Shown here in pieces: positions 1 to 6,091 of a stretch of DNA of 9,987 bases. The DNA comes from a bacterium. Its GTDB lineage: Bacteria; Latescibacterota; UBA2968; GCA-2709665. Each line of letters opens with the position of its first letter. Within the stretch, counting starts at the first letter, position 1. The stretch is from contig JAQCGA010000101.1 of NCBI GenBank assembly GCA_027619145.1, forward strand, positions 1-9,987, in the 5' to 3' direction. The translations under genes were made by a program, and so were the position numbers. Below the pieces are notes generated by a model. It searched no databases and was not told the DNA's origin. It worked only from the letters and a program-made list of their open reading frames with translations.

Positions 1-22
1 CCCTTCGGCCGCCCAAAACAAG

Positions 23-51
23 TTGACAGAACCTGCCTGCCACAGTAGGTT
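23..51 (+). promoter_or_regulatory. Candidate sigma-70-type promoter of the ABC transporter gene
   Basis: A perfect -35 hexamer TTGACA (23-28) is followed after 17 bases by TAGGTT (46-51), a weak -10 matching the consensus at three of six positions. Transcription would begin near position 58. That places the GTG at 52 outside the transcript and favours the in-frame ATG at 118 as the true start. The call rests on pattern only. Confidence 0.45.
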
Positions 52-117
52 GTGAACCTTGCTTCACGCAGACTTAGCCTCACAAACCCGTCTCGAAAAT
101 TTCACCCTGGGAAATGC

Positions 118-1884
118 ATGGATTTCTTAATCCAGTTTTACCGTCTCCTCGAAGGCCGCCGCCTGCTAATGGCACTCTCCATTACCTGCGGCCTGCTTTT
201 TGCAGCAGCCAACCTGGTACCGCCTCTGCTCATTCGAAAACTCATCCAGTGGCTCACCCTCGGCGGCGGAGGCCCATCAGAACTCCTCGTTGTCAGTCTC
301 TTGCTCCTGGGTGTGTACCTCCTGCGCGGTGCTGCCCGGTACGGTTACGGTTTCTTCTCACATATCACCGCCTACCGAGTCATGCACGACCTGATGATAC
401 GGGTATACCGCCACCTCCAGAACCAGCCGCACCGTTTTTTTAACCAGCAACGCACCGGCAACCTCATTTCCCGCTCCATCAACGACATCGAATCCGTTGA
501 AGATTTTATTGCACACGGAATTCCCGAAACCGCACTGGCCGTCATCATCCCCTTTTCCATGATGATCGTCCTGTTTACCCTCAACCCGGAACTCGCCCTC
601 CTCACCCTGCTACCCATCCCCCTGGCCGCCTACCTGGTATACCGTTACGTATCAAAAGTTCGCATCCTCTGGCGTTCCGTCCGCGAAAGACTCTCCGATC
701 TGGTTTCTCTGGTTCACGACAACCTCTCAGGCATCCCGGTCATCAAATCTTTTGTCCAGGAGCACAACCGCGCCCGCCTTGTAGAAGCAAGTAGCCTCGA
801 ATTCCGAGACGGCATGATCGCCGCCAACAAAGTCTCCCTGGTGCCAGCTGGCATCCTCGAAGCCACCGGCGGCATCGGCATCGTCCTGGTCATCTGGAGC
901 GGCGGCACAATGGCCCTGGAAGGTGCCATTTCCCTTGCAGACCTCTTTGTCTTCATCGTCTACATGGGCCACATCTACCAGCCGTTTCTCCAACTGGCCT
1001 CTTTCAACGATATCTTGCAAAAAGCCGCCGCCAGCACAGACCGCGTGTTCCGGTTGCTGGCCGTCGAATCCGACATCCAGGATGCCCCGGATGCCCGCAT
1101 TCCAGAATCCATAACCTGGGATATCCACCTCCGGGACCTCACCTTTGGCTACGATCCCGAATCACCGGTTCTGCACAACCTCAACCTGCACATTGCCGAA
1201 GGAGAAATTGTAGCCCTCGTAGGCCCAACCGGCGCCGGAAAAACCACGGTTTCCAGCCTCATTCCCCGTTTCTACGACCCACAGCAGGGCACCGTATCTA
1301 TCGGTGGCCACGACGTACGCCACCTCCCCCTTTCTTATCTGCGCAACCACATCGCCCCGGTCCTGCAAGACGTATTCCTCTTCCACGGTACCGTACGAGA
1401 AAACCTCCTCTTCGGCCGCCCGGACGCCTCCGAAGACGACCTGCGAGACGCCGCCCGCGCCGCCAATGCCGAAGACTTTATCCTGGACCTCTCCGAAGGG
1501 TATGACACGGTTGTTGGAGAACGCGGCGTGCGCCTCTCCGGTGGACAGAAACAGCGCCTCTCCATTGCCCGCGCCATCCTCAAAGACGCCCCCATCCTTG
1601 TTCTGGACGAAGCCACCTCCTCCGTAGACGCAGAAACCGAGTCCCTCATCCAGGAGGCCATCTCCCGCCTCACCCGGCACCGCACCACCCTGGTCATTGC
1701 CCACCGTCTCTCCACCGTACGCAACGCAGACAAAATTGTTGTTCTGGACGGAGGCCGCATCGTCGAATCCGGCCCGCACGACGCCCTCATGGCATTGGAA
1801 GGCCTCTATGCCCGTATGGTTCACGCCCAGGACCTCTCGCAAACCTGGCACATCCGCAACAACCGCGACAACGCCGCAGACTGA
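118..1884 (+). CDS. ABC exporter half-transporter, fused membrane and ATP-binding domains (MsbA/BmrA-like)
   Basis: A 588-residue protein in which an N-terminal six-helix membrane domain (about residues 15-310) is fused to a C-terminal ATPase. It should work as a homo- or heterodimer in the inner membrane, exporting a lipid, drug or peptide by ATP hydrolysis; the substrate cannot be read from sequence. Visible motifs are Walker A GPTGAGKT (369-376), the Q-loop glutamine in VLQDVFLF (417), the exporter-type X-loop VGERG (466-470), signature LSGGQ (473-477), Walker B ILVLDE (493-498) followed by D-loop SSVD, and the switch histidine in IAHRLST (529). All catalytic residues are intact and the length is normal for the family. 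The frame is open from a GTG at 52, but ATG 118 is preferred: the protein aligns sensibly from MDFLIQFYRL, and 52 overlaps the promoter -10. The Shine-Dalgarno is poor (GGGAAA very close to the ATG). The gene is convergent with the acetyltransferase; no terminator hairpin follows. Confidence 0.93.
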   Translation: MDFLIQFYRLLEGRRLLMALSITCGLLFAAANLVPPLLIRKLIQWLTLGGGGPSELLVVSLLLLGVYLLRGAARYGYGFFSHITAYRVMHDLMIRVYRHLQNQPHRFFNQQRTGNLISRSINDIESVEDFIAHGIPETALAVIIPFSMMIVLFTLNPELALLTLLPIPLAAYLVYRYVSKVRILWRSVRERLSDLVSLVHDNLSGIPVIKSFVQEHNRARLVEASSLEFRDGMIAANKVSLVPAGILEATGGIGIVLVIWSGGTMALEGAISLADLFVFIVYMGHIYQPFLQLASFNDILQKAAASTDRVFRLLAVESDIQDAPDARIPESITWDIHLRDLTFGYDPESPVLHNLNLHIAEGEIVALVGPTGAGKTTVSSLIPRFYDPQQGTVSIGGHDVRHLPLSYLRNHIAPVLQDVFLFHGTVRENLLFGRPDASEDDLRDAARAANAEDFILDLSEGYDTVVGERGVRLSGGQKQRLSIARAILKDAPILVLDEATSSVDAETESLIQEAISRLTRHRTTLVIAHRLSTVRNADKIVVLDGGRIVESGPHDALMALEGLYARMVHAQDLSQTWHIRNNRDNAAD

Positions 1885-2886
1885 TCCCCCTCGCTCCCAT
1901 ACCTCCACACCAACAAACCCCGTCCTTGCCCGATCCACAGCCACCCTGCCTTCGTGCGTTGCCACCCGCTTGAATCCCAACCCAGAAAGTACCGCAGCCT
2001 TCGGCGTCAGCCCAACGTCACTATACGCTATATATCGATCAAATGACGGCAATTCCAGCGCCGAAAGCAAATCCTCCGCCCGGTCCCAGAATGCAGGATG
2101 GCAATACACATCCACCAGACAGGAATGCGGCCACATCGGATCCGGAGACCACATCCCAAGCCCCACCACCGCTGTCGTCTCCACCTGGCGCAGCGCCACC
2201 ACACGCGCCGGTTTTCCTTGCTCCTTACGCTCCATCGCATCGCGCAGCAGCGGCAGCAGTTTTCCTTCTGTGGACCCCCGCCCGAAGATCCCCATTCCCG
2301 CACCCCGAACCACCCCTGGAAAATCGGCCAGGAACAACGCTGGAGAAGCAGGCCAGTGCACCCAGTCCAGCGTTTCCACCTCCGTCCTTCCCTCCGCAAA
2401 ATAGGTAGCCTCAAACGCCTCCTGAGAATGCGCGTAAAAAGCCATATTCCCACTTTTGTCTTCCACCCCCTCAAACCCCTGCGTACGATAAATATGATAG
2501 GGTGGCGAATCGAATCCTGTCCCCAGAAACAACGCCTGCCCACCTCGCCCCGTGAAGTGATCCATCAACCTGCGCATCAACTCCGAAGCCGCGCCTTGTC
2601 GCCGGTCCTCCGGCCGGGTGAACACGTGCCCAAAAATCCCCACTCCTTCCATCTCAATATTCATCATATTTGAAAACGGTGTACCCTCCCGGTGCAAAAT
2701 ATAAAAATACGCATCCAACTCCAAATCCTCGGTCAGTACCTGATGATTCCCCCAACGCCAGACCTCTCCTTTGTGCCCCAGCAACCCCTCCACCCGGTCC
2801 GCCCATTCCGCATCCGGCCCCTTCACCACGCCCATCTCTACCTTCTCTCCAGACTTCAACGTCACCATATCCATAAATTCATACAT
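1162..2886 (-). CDS. GNAT-family N-acetyltransferase, with an abnormal open 3' end
   Basis: Residues 1-332 (coding 2886 down to 1891) form a coherent protein. The N-terminal GNAT domain carries the acetyl-CoA pyrophosphate-binding signature RRQGAA (95-100) after strand GIFGHVFTRPE, and a later IYRTQGFEGV strand typical of the family's last motif. A second, degenerate GNAT-like half seems to lie at about 225-330 (ending GLGFKRVATHEGRV). The substrate is unknown. The start is the ATG at 2886, seven bases after GGAGG (2894-2898); a GTG at 2889 is the alternative. The oddity is that no stop codon appears at the end of the conserved part. The frame stays open to 1162, adding about 242 residues read antisense to the ABC ATPase domain. 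That tail (rich in G, V and E) looks like antisense sequence, not protein. Losing one base from the C-run at 1886-1890 would give a stop at 1821-1823, a normal 64-base convergent overlap. The gene is real; its printed 3' end is doubtful. Confidence 0.72.
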   Translation of the reverse strand: MYEFMDMVTLKSGEKVEMGVVKGPDAEWADRVEGLLGHKGEVWRWGNHQVLTEDLELDAYFYILHREGTPFSNMMNIEMEGVGIFGHVFTRPEDRRQGAASELMRRLMDHFTGRGGQALFLGTGFDSPPYHIYRTQGFEGVEDKSGNMAFYAHSQEAFEATYFAEGRTEVETLDWVHWPASPALFLADFPGVVRGAGMGIFGRGSTEGKLLPLLRDAMERKEQGKPARVVALRQVETTAVVGLGMWSPDPMWPHSCLVDVYCHPAFWDRAEDLLSALELPSFDRYIAYSDVGLTPKAAVLSGLGFKRVATHEGRVAVDRARTGFVGVEVWERGGSVCGVVAVVADVPGLREVLGVNHTGIEAFQCHEGVVRAGFDDAASVQNNNFVCVAYGGETVGNDQGGAVPGEAGDGLLDEGLGFCVYGGGGFVQNKDGGVFEDGAGNGEALFLSTGEAHAAFSNNRVIPFGEVQDKVFGIGGAGGVSQVVFGGVRAAEEEVFSYGTVEEEYVLQDRGDVVAQIRKGEVAYVVATDRYGALLWVVETGNEAGNRGFSGAGWAYEGYNFSFGNVQVEVVQNR

Positions 2887-2955
2887 CACAACACCTCCGC
2901 CTGATGTATATCCTCCAGAAACCTGGTTTCATCCTAAAACGAACGCGACGCCCTA

Positions 2956-2983
2956 AATATAGGACGACACCTTCATTCCTCAA
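2956..2983 (-). promoter_or_regulatory. Possible promoter of the GNAT gene
   Basis: On the minus strand, TTGAGG (2983-2978) lies 16 bases before TATATT (2961-2956), which matches the -10 consensus at five of six positions. It sits about 70 bases upstream of the GNAT start in the divergent intergenic region. The weak -35 and the absence of other support keep this tentative. Confidence 0.35.
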
Positions 2984-3032
2984 AACAATTGGCAACGCAT
3001 CCCGGAAACGAACGGCCGTCCCTACGCCACGG

Positions 3033-3061
3033 TTGACTTTTCCACAGACGTAGACTACATT
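3033..3061 (+). promoter_or_regulatory. Candidate promoter of the tandem oxidoreductase operon
   Basis: TTGACT (3033-3038, five of six consensus) and TACATT (3056-3061, four of six) are separated by the optimal 17 bases. A start site near 3068 would leave a leader of about 88 bases before the ATG at 3156. It is divergent from the GNAT promoter candidate. The rest of the 269-base gap holds no gene that I can support. Confidence 0.6.
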
Positions 3062-3067
3062 GCATTC

Positions 3068-3106
3068 TGTCTGCAATCCACGGGTTTCCGCCCATACACG
3101 CAGACA
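3068..3106 (+). other. Inverted repeat in the leader of the first oxidoreductase gene
   Basis: TGTCTGC (3068-3074) and GCAGACA (3100-3106) are perfect 7-base complementary arms around a 25-base interval, inside which GGG and CCC could pair further. It begins about where the predicted transcript starts, so it could be a 5'-leader stem or an operator. No known riboswitch fold is recognised. Confidence 0.3.
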
Positions 3107-3141
3107 AAATAATCCCGGCTGTTCCGTCAAAGCGACGAACC

Positions 3142-3147
3142 AGGAGG
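3142..3147 (+). promoter_or_regulatory. Shine-Dalgarno site fixing the start of the first oxidoreductase
   Basis: A perfect AGGAGG lies eight bases before the ATG at 3156. The frame is open further upstream, to 3060, but that extension (residues starting MHSVCNPRV) overlaps the predicted promoter and has no ribosome-binding site, so 3156 is the start. Confidence 0.85.
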
Positions 3148-3155
3148 ACCTCCAC

Positions 3156-4217
3156 ATGAAAAACGGAAAACTCGGTTTTGGCATCATTGGTTGCGGCGTA
3201 ATTGCACCCGCACACCGTACCGGCATTGAGGCCTGCGAAGATGCTGAACTGATCGCCGTGTGCGATTTTGAAGAAGACAAAGGGAAGAAATTTGCAGCAG
3301 AATCCGGCGGCGTCAAATTCTACAAAGACTATGAGAAAATGGTCACAGATCCGGACATCGACATTGTCTCTGTCTGCACGCCTTCCGGCTTACACGGAGA
3401 CGGTATCATTGCCGCCGCCCAGGCCGGGAAACACGCCCTTTCGGAAAAACCTCTGGACATCAAACGAGACCGCCTCACAGAAATTATCAAAACCTGCCGT
3501 GGGGCCAACGTCAAACTCGGCGGCATCTTCCAGAGCCGCACCAGCGAAGACATGATCAAAGTGCGGGAAGCCATTCGAAACGGACTCCTCGGCCCCATGA
3601 CCCTCGGTGATGCCTTCCTCAAAGACTACCGCTCTCAGGCCTATTACAACAGCGCCGGTTGGCGAGGCACCTGGGCATTGGACGGCGGAGGGGCCCTCAT
3701 GAACCAGGGTGTACACGGTGTGGACCTCCTCATCTGGTTGATGAACAGCGACGTAGAATCCGTCTTTGCCCGCGCCGAGCACAAAGTACGCGACATCGAA
3801 GTGGAAGACACCGCCGTGGCCAACCTCAAATTCAAAAACGGTGCCTTTGGTACCCTCATCGGAACCACCTCCTGCAACCCCGGCGAAGCACGCCGCATCG
3901 AACTCCATGGCAAACACGGTACCATTACCGTGAGCGGCAGTAAGATTTCCCGCTGGGCAACCACAACCGAAGAGGACGGACGTGCAGAAGATACCGAACC
4001 GCCCAAAACCGTAGAAGTCCAGGGCGCGGTGAGCAACCCCAAAGCCATCAGCCACTCTGGACATATCTGGTTGATCAACGACATGGTCCAGGCCGTCAAA
4101 GAAAACCGCGACCCATACGTCACCGGCGAATCCGCCCGCAAAGCCGTAGACCTCATCCTGGCCATCTACGAATCCGCACAGACAGGCAAAGAAGTTCAGG
4201 TGTACCACGCCGACTAA
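3156..4217 (+). CDS. Gfo/Idh/MocA-family NAD(P)-dependent oxidoreductase, tandem copy 1
   Basis: A 353-residue cytosolic dehydrogenase of normal family length. The N-terminal Rossmann fold begins with the dinucleotide-binding loop GIIGCG (9-14). The family's EKP motif, whose lysine contacts cofactor and substrate, is at 97-99 (SEKPLD). The C-terminal substrate domain has GGGALMNQGVHGVD with the conserved H187 and D190 expected at the active site. Family members oxidise or reduce sugars, inositols and their derivatives with NAD(P); the substrate here is not predictable. The start is fixed by a perfect Shine-Dalgarno. The next gene is a close paralogue 54 bases downstream on the same strand, by eye about 70% identical overall and higher in residues 150-275, so the pair arose by tandem duplication and is probably one transcript from the promoter at 3033. 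Confidence 0.92.
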   Translation: MKNGKLGFGIIGCGVIAPAHRTGIEACEDAELIAVCDFEEDKGKKFAAESGGVKFYKDYEKMVTDPDIDIVSVCTPSGLHGDGIIAAAQAGKHALSEKPLDIKRDRLTEIIKTCRGANVKLGGIFQSRTSEDMIKVREAIRNGLLGPMTLGDAFLKDYRSQAYYNSAGWRGTWALDGGGALMNQGVHGVDLLIWLMNSDVESVFARAEHKVRDIEVEDTAVANLKFKNGAFGTLIGTTSCNPGEARRIELHGKHGTITVSGSKISRWATTTEEDGRAEDTEPPKTVEVQGAVSNPKAISHSGHIWLINDMVQAVKENRDPYVTGESARKAVDLILAIYESAQTGKEVQVYHAD

Positions 4218-4222
4218 CGTAC

Positions 4223-4243
4223 GGGCGACCCGCCGGGTCGCCC
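4223..4243 (+). repeat. Perfect short palindrome between the tandem oxidoreductases
   Basis: The arms GGGCGACCC (4223-4231) and GGGTCGCCC (4235-4243) pair perfectly around the 3-base loop GCC, five bases after the first gene's stop. There is no T-run after it, so it is not a standard terminator. It could be an mRNA-stabilising stem or attenuator between the two genes, or a copy of a dispersed palindromic element. A related hairpin lies at 9966-9984. Confidence 0.6.
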
Positions 4244-4271
4244 CAACCTCAGAAAAGGAACGCTACTTTTT

Positions 4272-5327
4272 ATGGCTCAAAAGAACAAACTCGGCTGGGG
4301 CCTCATTGGCGCCGGCATGATTGCCGGTCACTTCCGTGAAGGCATTGCCGCGTGTCCAGATGCAAAACTGATTGCCATAAGCAACTATAACGAAGAAAAA
4401 GGTAAAAAATTTGCTGCAGAATCCGGCGGCATCAAATATTACAAAGACTATGAAAAAATGGTCGCCGACCCGGACGTGGACATCGTGGGCATTTGTACCC
4501 CCTCCGGGATGCACGCAGACAACGTCATTGCCGCGGCCCAGGCCGGAAAACATTCTCTCTGCGAAAAACCCCTCGACGTAACCCAAGAAAAAATGACCCG
4601 CATGATTGACGAATGCCGAAGAGCAGACGTCAAATTGGGAGCCGTTTTTCAAAGCCGTACGCGTGAAGAAACCATCCAGGTTCGACAGGCCATTGGCAAC
4701 GGAGAACTCGGCCCCCTGGTCCTGGGCGACGCCTTCCTGAAGGGCTATCGTTCCCAGGCCTATTACAACAGCGCCGGTTGGCGCGGCACCTGGGAACACG
4801 ACGGCGGGGGCGCCCTCATGAACCAGGGCGTACACGGCGTGGACCTCCTCCTCTGGCTCATGAACGACGAAGTCGAATCCGTCTTCGCACGAGCCGAACA
4901 CAAAGTGCGCGACATCGAAGTAGAAGACACCGCCGTAGCCAACCTCAAATATAAAAGTGGAGCCTTCGGTACCATCGTGGGCACCACCTCCTGCAACCCC
5001 GGAGAGGCCTCCCGCACCGAACTCCACGGCAAACGCGGTACCATCACCCTCAGCGGCACAAAAATCACTCGCTGGGCAACCACTTCCGAAGAAGATGGAC
5101 GTGCCCAGGACAAATTTGAACCCAAACAGATTGCCGCACACGGCAACGTGGGCGCCGCCAGCGCGGTGGCTCCGGGGCACGACTGGCTCATCAACGACAT
5201 GACACAGGCCGTCAAAGAAAACCGCGAGCCCTACATCCCCGGCGAATCCGCCCGCAAAGCCGTAGACCTCATCCTGGCCATTTATGAGTCTGCCCGCACG
5301 GGCGAGGAAATCTTTCTCAACAAGTAA
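4272..5327 (+). CDS. Gfo/Idh/MocA-family NAD(P)-dependent oxidoreductase, tandem copy 2
   Basis: A 351-residue paralogue of the preceding gene. Motifs are the Rossmann loop GLIGAG (10-15), CEKPLD with EKP at 98-100, and GGGALMNQGVHGVD with H188 and D191, so all family hallmarks are kept and both copies should be active. The start is the ATG at 4272, with AAGGAA (4255-4260) 11 bases upstream, a weaker site than that of copy 1, which may lower translation. Differences from copy 1 concentrate in the nucleotide-binding domain: after the second strand copy 1 has AVCDFEED where copy 2 has AISNYNEE. An acidic residue there usually favours NAD over NADP, so cofactor use may differ; this is inference. 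A strong terminator follows 16 bases after the stop, closing the two-gene unit. Confidence 0.92.
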   Translation: MAQKNKLGWGLIGAGMIAGHFREGIAACPDAKLIAISNYNEEKGKKFAAESGGIKYYKDYEKMVADPDVDIVGICTPSGMHADNVIAAAQAGKHSLCEKPLDVTQEKMTRMIDECRRADVKLGAVFQSRTREETIQVRQAIGNGELGPLVLGDAFLKGYRSQAYYNSAGWRGTWEHDGGGALMNQGVHGVDLLLWLMNDEVESVFARAEHKVRDIEVEDTAVANLKYKSGAFGTIVGTTSCNPGEASRTELHGKRGTITLSGTKITRWATTSEEDGRAQDKFEPKQIAAHGNVGAASAVAPGHDWLINDMTQAVKENREPYIPGESARKAVDLILAIYESARTGEEIFLNK

Positions 5328-5343
5328 TCAGAATCACCCACTA

Positions 5344-5381
5344 AAAAAGCGGTTGGCCACTACATTGGCCAGCCGCTTTTT
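5344..5381 (+). terminator. Strong intrinsic terminator after the tandem oxidoreductases
   Basis: A 16-bp stem (5344-5359 with 5366-5381, one G-U wobble) with a 6-base loop. Its 3' arm ends in GCCGCTTTTT, so the T-run is also the base of the stem, and the 5' arm starts with an A-run, making it potentially bidirectional. It separates the oxidoreductase unit from the toxin-antitoxin operon. Confidence 0.85.
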
Positions 5382-5416
5382 CGTGTACGAACACAAGAAA
5401 TCCAGCACAGAAAGAC

Positions 5417-5445
5417 TTGACAAAGCGTACTGAATAACGTACGTT
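5417..5445 (+). promoter_or_regulatory. Promoter of the toxin-antitoxin operon
   Basis: A perfect -35 TTGACA (5417-5422) lies 17 bases before TACGTT (5440-5445), a weak -10 that overlaps a palindrome. A strong -35 with a -10 embedded in an operator fits an autorepressed toxin-antitoxin operon. The antitoxin Shine-Dalgarno AAGGAGA (5454-5460) follows, five bases before the ATG. Confidence 0.6.
5427..5445 (+). promoter_or_regulatory. Candidate operator for the antitoxin/toxin complex
   Basis: AACGTACGTT (5436-5445) is a perfect 10-base palindrome covering the -10. A second GTAC core (5427-5430) lies 12 bases upstream, centre to centre. E. coli YefM-YoeB is known to bind two palindromes with TGTACA cores about one helical turn apart, and this layout resembles it. 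GTAC is common in the window, so the smaller site alone is weak evidence. Confidence 0.45.
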
Positions 5446-5465
5446 TTTCCAAAAAGGAGAACCTC

Positions 5466-5708
5466 ATGAGAACAATTCCTGTAAGCAAGGCTCGCTCCGA
5501 TCTGTACAGACTCCTGGACGAAACGGCCGAATCCCACGAACCTGTCCAGATCACCGGAAAACGCTCAAACGCGGTTCTGGTCTCCGAAGAAGACTGGCGC
5601 TCCATCCAGGAAACGCTCTACCTGATTTCTATCCCCGGCATGCGCGAATCCATTCGGGAAGGTCTGGAAACCCCACTTGAGGACTGTGACACAGGACTCA
5701 AGTGGTAA
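5466..5708 (+). CDS. Type II antitoxin, YefM/Phd family
   Basis: An 80-residue protein beginning MRTIPVSKARSDLYRLLDE, the typical Phd/YefM N-terminal DNA-binding half, followed by HEPVQITGKRSNAVLVSEEDW (the conserved strand-turn before the dimer helix) and SIQETLYLISIPG, a hallmark of YefM proteins. The C-terminal acidic tail (about 58-80) would wrap and neutralise the toxin. It should repress its own promoter, more strongly with the toxin bound, and be degraded by proteases under stress. The start has a good Shine-Dalgarno five bases upstream. The TAA stop shares its last A with the ATG of the toxin gene, which implies translational coupling. Confidence 0.92.
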   Translation: MRTIPVSKARSDLYRLLDETAESHEPVQITGKRSNAVLVSEEDWRSIQETLYLISIPGMRESIREGLETPLEDCDTGLKW

Positions 5709-5968
5709 TGTGGCGACTGGTCTTCACAAACCAGGCCCAGAAGGATGCCCGCAAAATTGCTTCCTCCGGATTGCGGCCAAAAGTGGAAACACTGCTGGAC
5801 CTGCTCAAGCGAAATCCGTATCAGGTTCCTCCGCCTTACGAAAAGCTGGTGGGAGACCTGTCCGGAGCATACTCCCGCCGGATCAATATCCAGCATCGCC
5901 TCGTGTACCAGATCTATGAAAATGAGACAACCATAAAAGTCATTAGAATGTGGACACACTACGAATAA
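5708..5968 (+). CDS. Type II toxin, YoeB/Txe-type mRNA endoribonuclease
   Basis: An 86-residue RelE-fold toxin. The fingerprint PYEKLVGDLSGAYSRRIN followed by QHRLVYQI matches YoeB/Txe proteins. The likely catalytic residues E45, R64 and H84 (near the C-terminus, in RMWTHYE) correspond by position to E46, R65 and H83 of E. coli YoeB, so the toxin looks intact. YoeB cleaves mRNA in the ribosomal A site and stops translation. The ATG at 5708 overlaps the antitoxin stop (TAATG); a GTG at 5702 is possible but less likely. Base use resembles the neighbouring genes, so there is no clear sign of very recent transfer. A hairpin terminator follows 18 bases after the stop. Confidence 0.92.
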   Translation: MWRLVFTNQAQKDARKIASSGLRPKVETLLDLLKRNPYQVPPPYEKLVGDLSGAYSRRINIQHRLVYQIYENETTIKVIRMWTHYE

Positions 5969-5986
5969 TTTTATCCTGAAATGCAA

Positions 5987-6020
5987 AAAGCCGGAGGTTG
6001 AATAACCCACCTCCGGCTTT
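5987..6020. terminator. Bidirectional hairpin terminator between convergent genes
   Basis: A perfect 12-bp stem, AAAGCCGGAGGT (5987-5998) with ACCTCCGGCTTT (6009-6020), and a 10-base loop. On the plus strand it is followed by a weak TTT; on the minus strand the run is TTTTT, so it terminates better for the oxidoreductase gene arriving from the right. It lies between the toxin stop (5968) and that gene's stop (6092). Confidence 0.75.
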
Positions 6021-6058
6021 CTCGCTTCATCGGGTACATCCACCAAATCGCTTTACCC

Positions 6059-6082
6059 TTTGCGTCTTTGCGTCTTTGCGTG
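6059..6082. repeat. Three tandem copies of an 8-base unit
   Basis: TTTGCGTC, TTTGCGTC and TTTGCGTG follow each other directly in the gap between the convergent toxin and oxidoreductase genes, ending nine bases before the oxidoreductase stop. On the other strand this reads as CGCAAAGA-type repeats. I recall similar strings in intergenic DNA of several unrelated bacteria, but the origin and role are unknown. Confidence 0.7.
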
Positions 6083-6091
6083 AACCGCCTT

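Larger units (their letters stand above)
3156..5327 (+). repeat. Tandem gene duplication of two oxidoreductase genes
   Basis: The two coding regions align along their whole length with a one-residue offset near the N-terminus. Exact nucleotide matches include 43 bases (4123-4165 with 5239-5281) and 29 bases (3636-3664 with 4755-4783). The first 150 residues are roughly 65% identical by eye and residues 151-275 roughly 86%. The intergenic spacer is not duplicated elsewhere in the window. Confidence 0.85.

Noticed and set aside
52..117. GTG at 52 as the start of the ABC transporter
   Set aside because: It overlaps the predicted promoter -10, lacks a good ribosome-binding site, and the extra 22 residues do not resemble the family's N-terminus.
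1697..2404. Plus-strand open frame of 235 codons across the ABC end and the GNAT gene
   Set aside because: Composition is rich in S, P, T and R with no domain pattern; it is a shadow of the two real genes.
2999..3032. A further copy of the GTA-GGGCG palindrome, from CGGCCGTCCCTACG on the plus strand
   Set aside because: The reverse strand gives GTAGGGACGGCCG, only loosely similar, and no matching second arm is present.
4263..5180. Long antisense open frame of 305 codons opposite the second oxidoreductase
   Set aside because: It mirrors a gene with clear family motifs, has low-complexity G/V/F-rich composition, and a similar antisense frame lies opposite the paralogue. Codon bias of the sense gene explains it.
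5466..5968. Signs of a mobile element around the toxin-antitoxin pair
   Set aside because: No transposase, integrase, target-site duplication or attachment repeat was found on either side.
6059..6082. CRISPR array
   Set aside because: Units are 8 bases with no spacers and no cas genes nearby.
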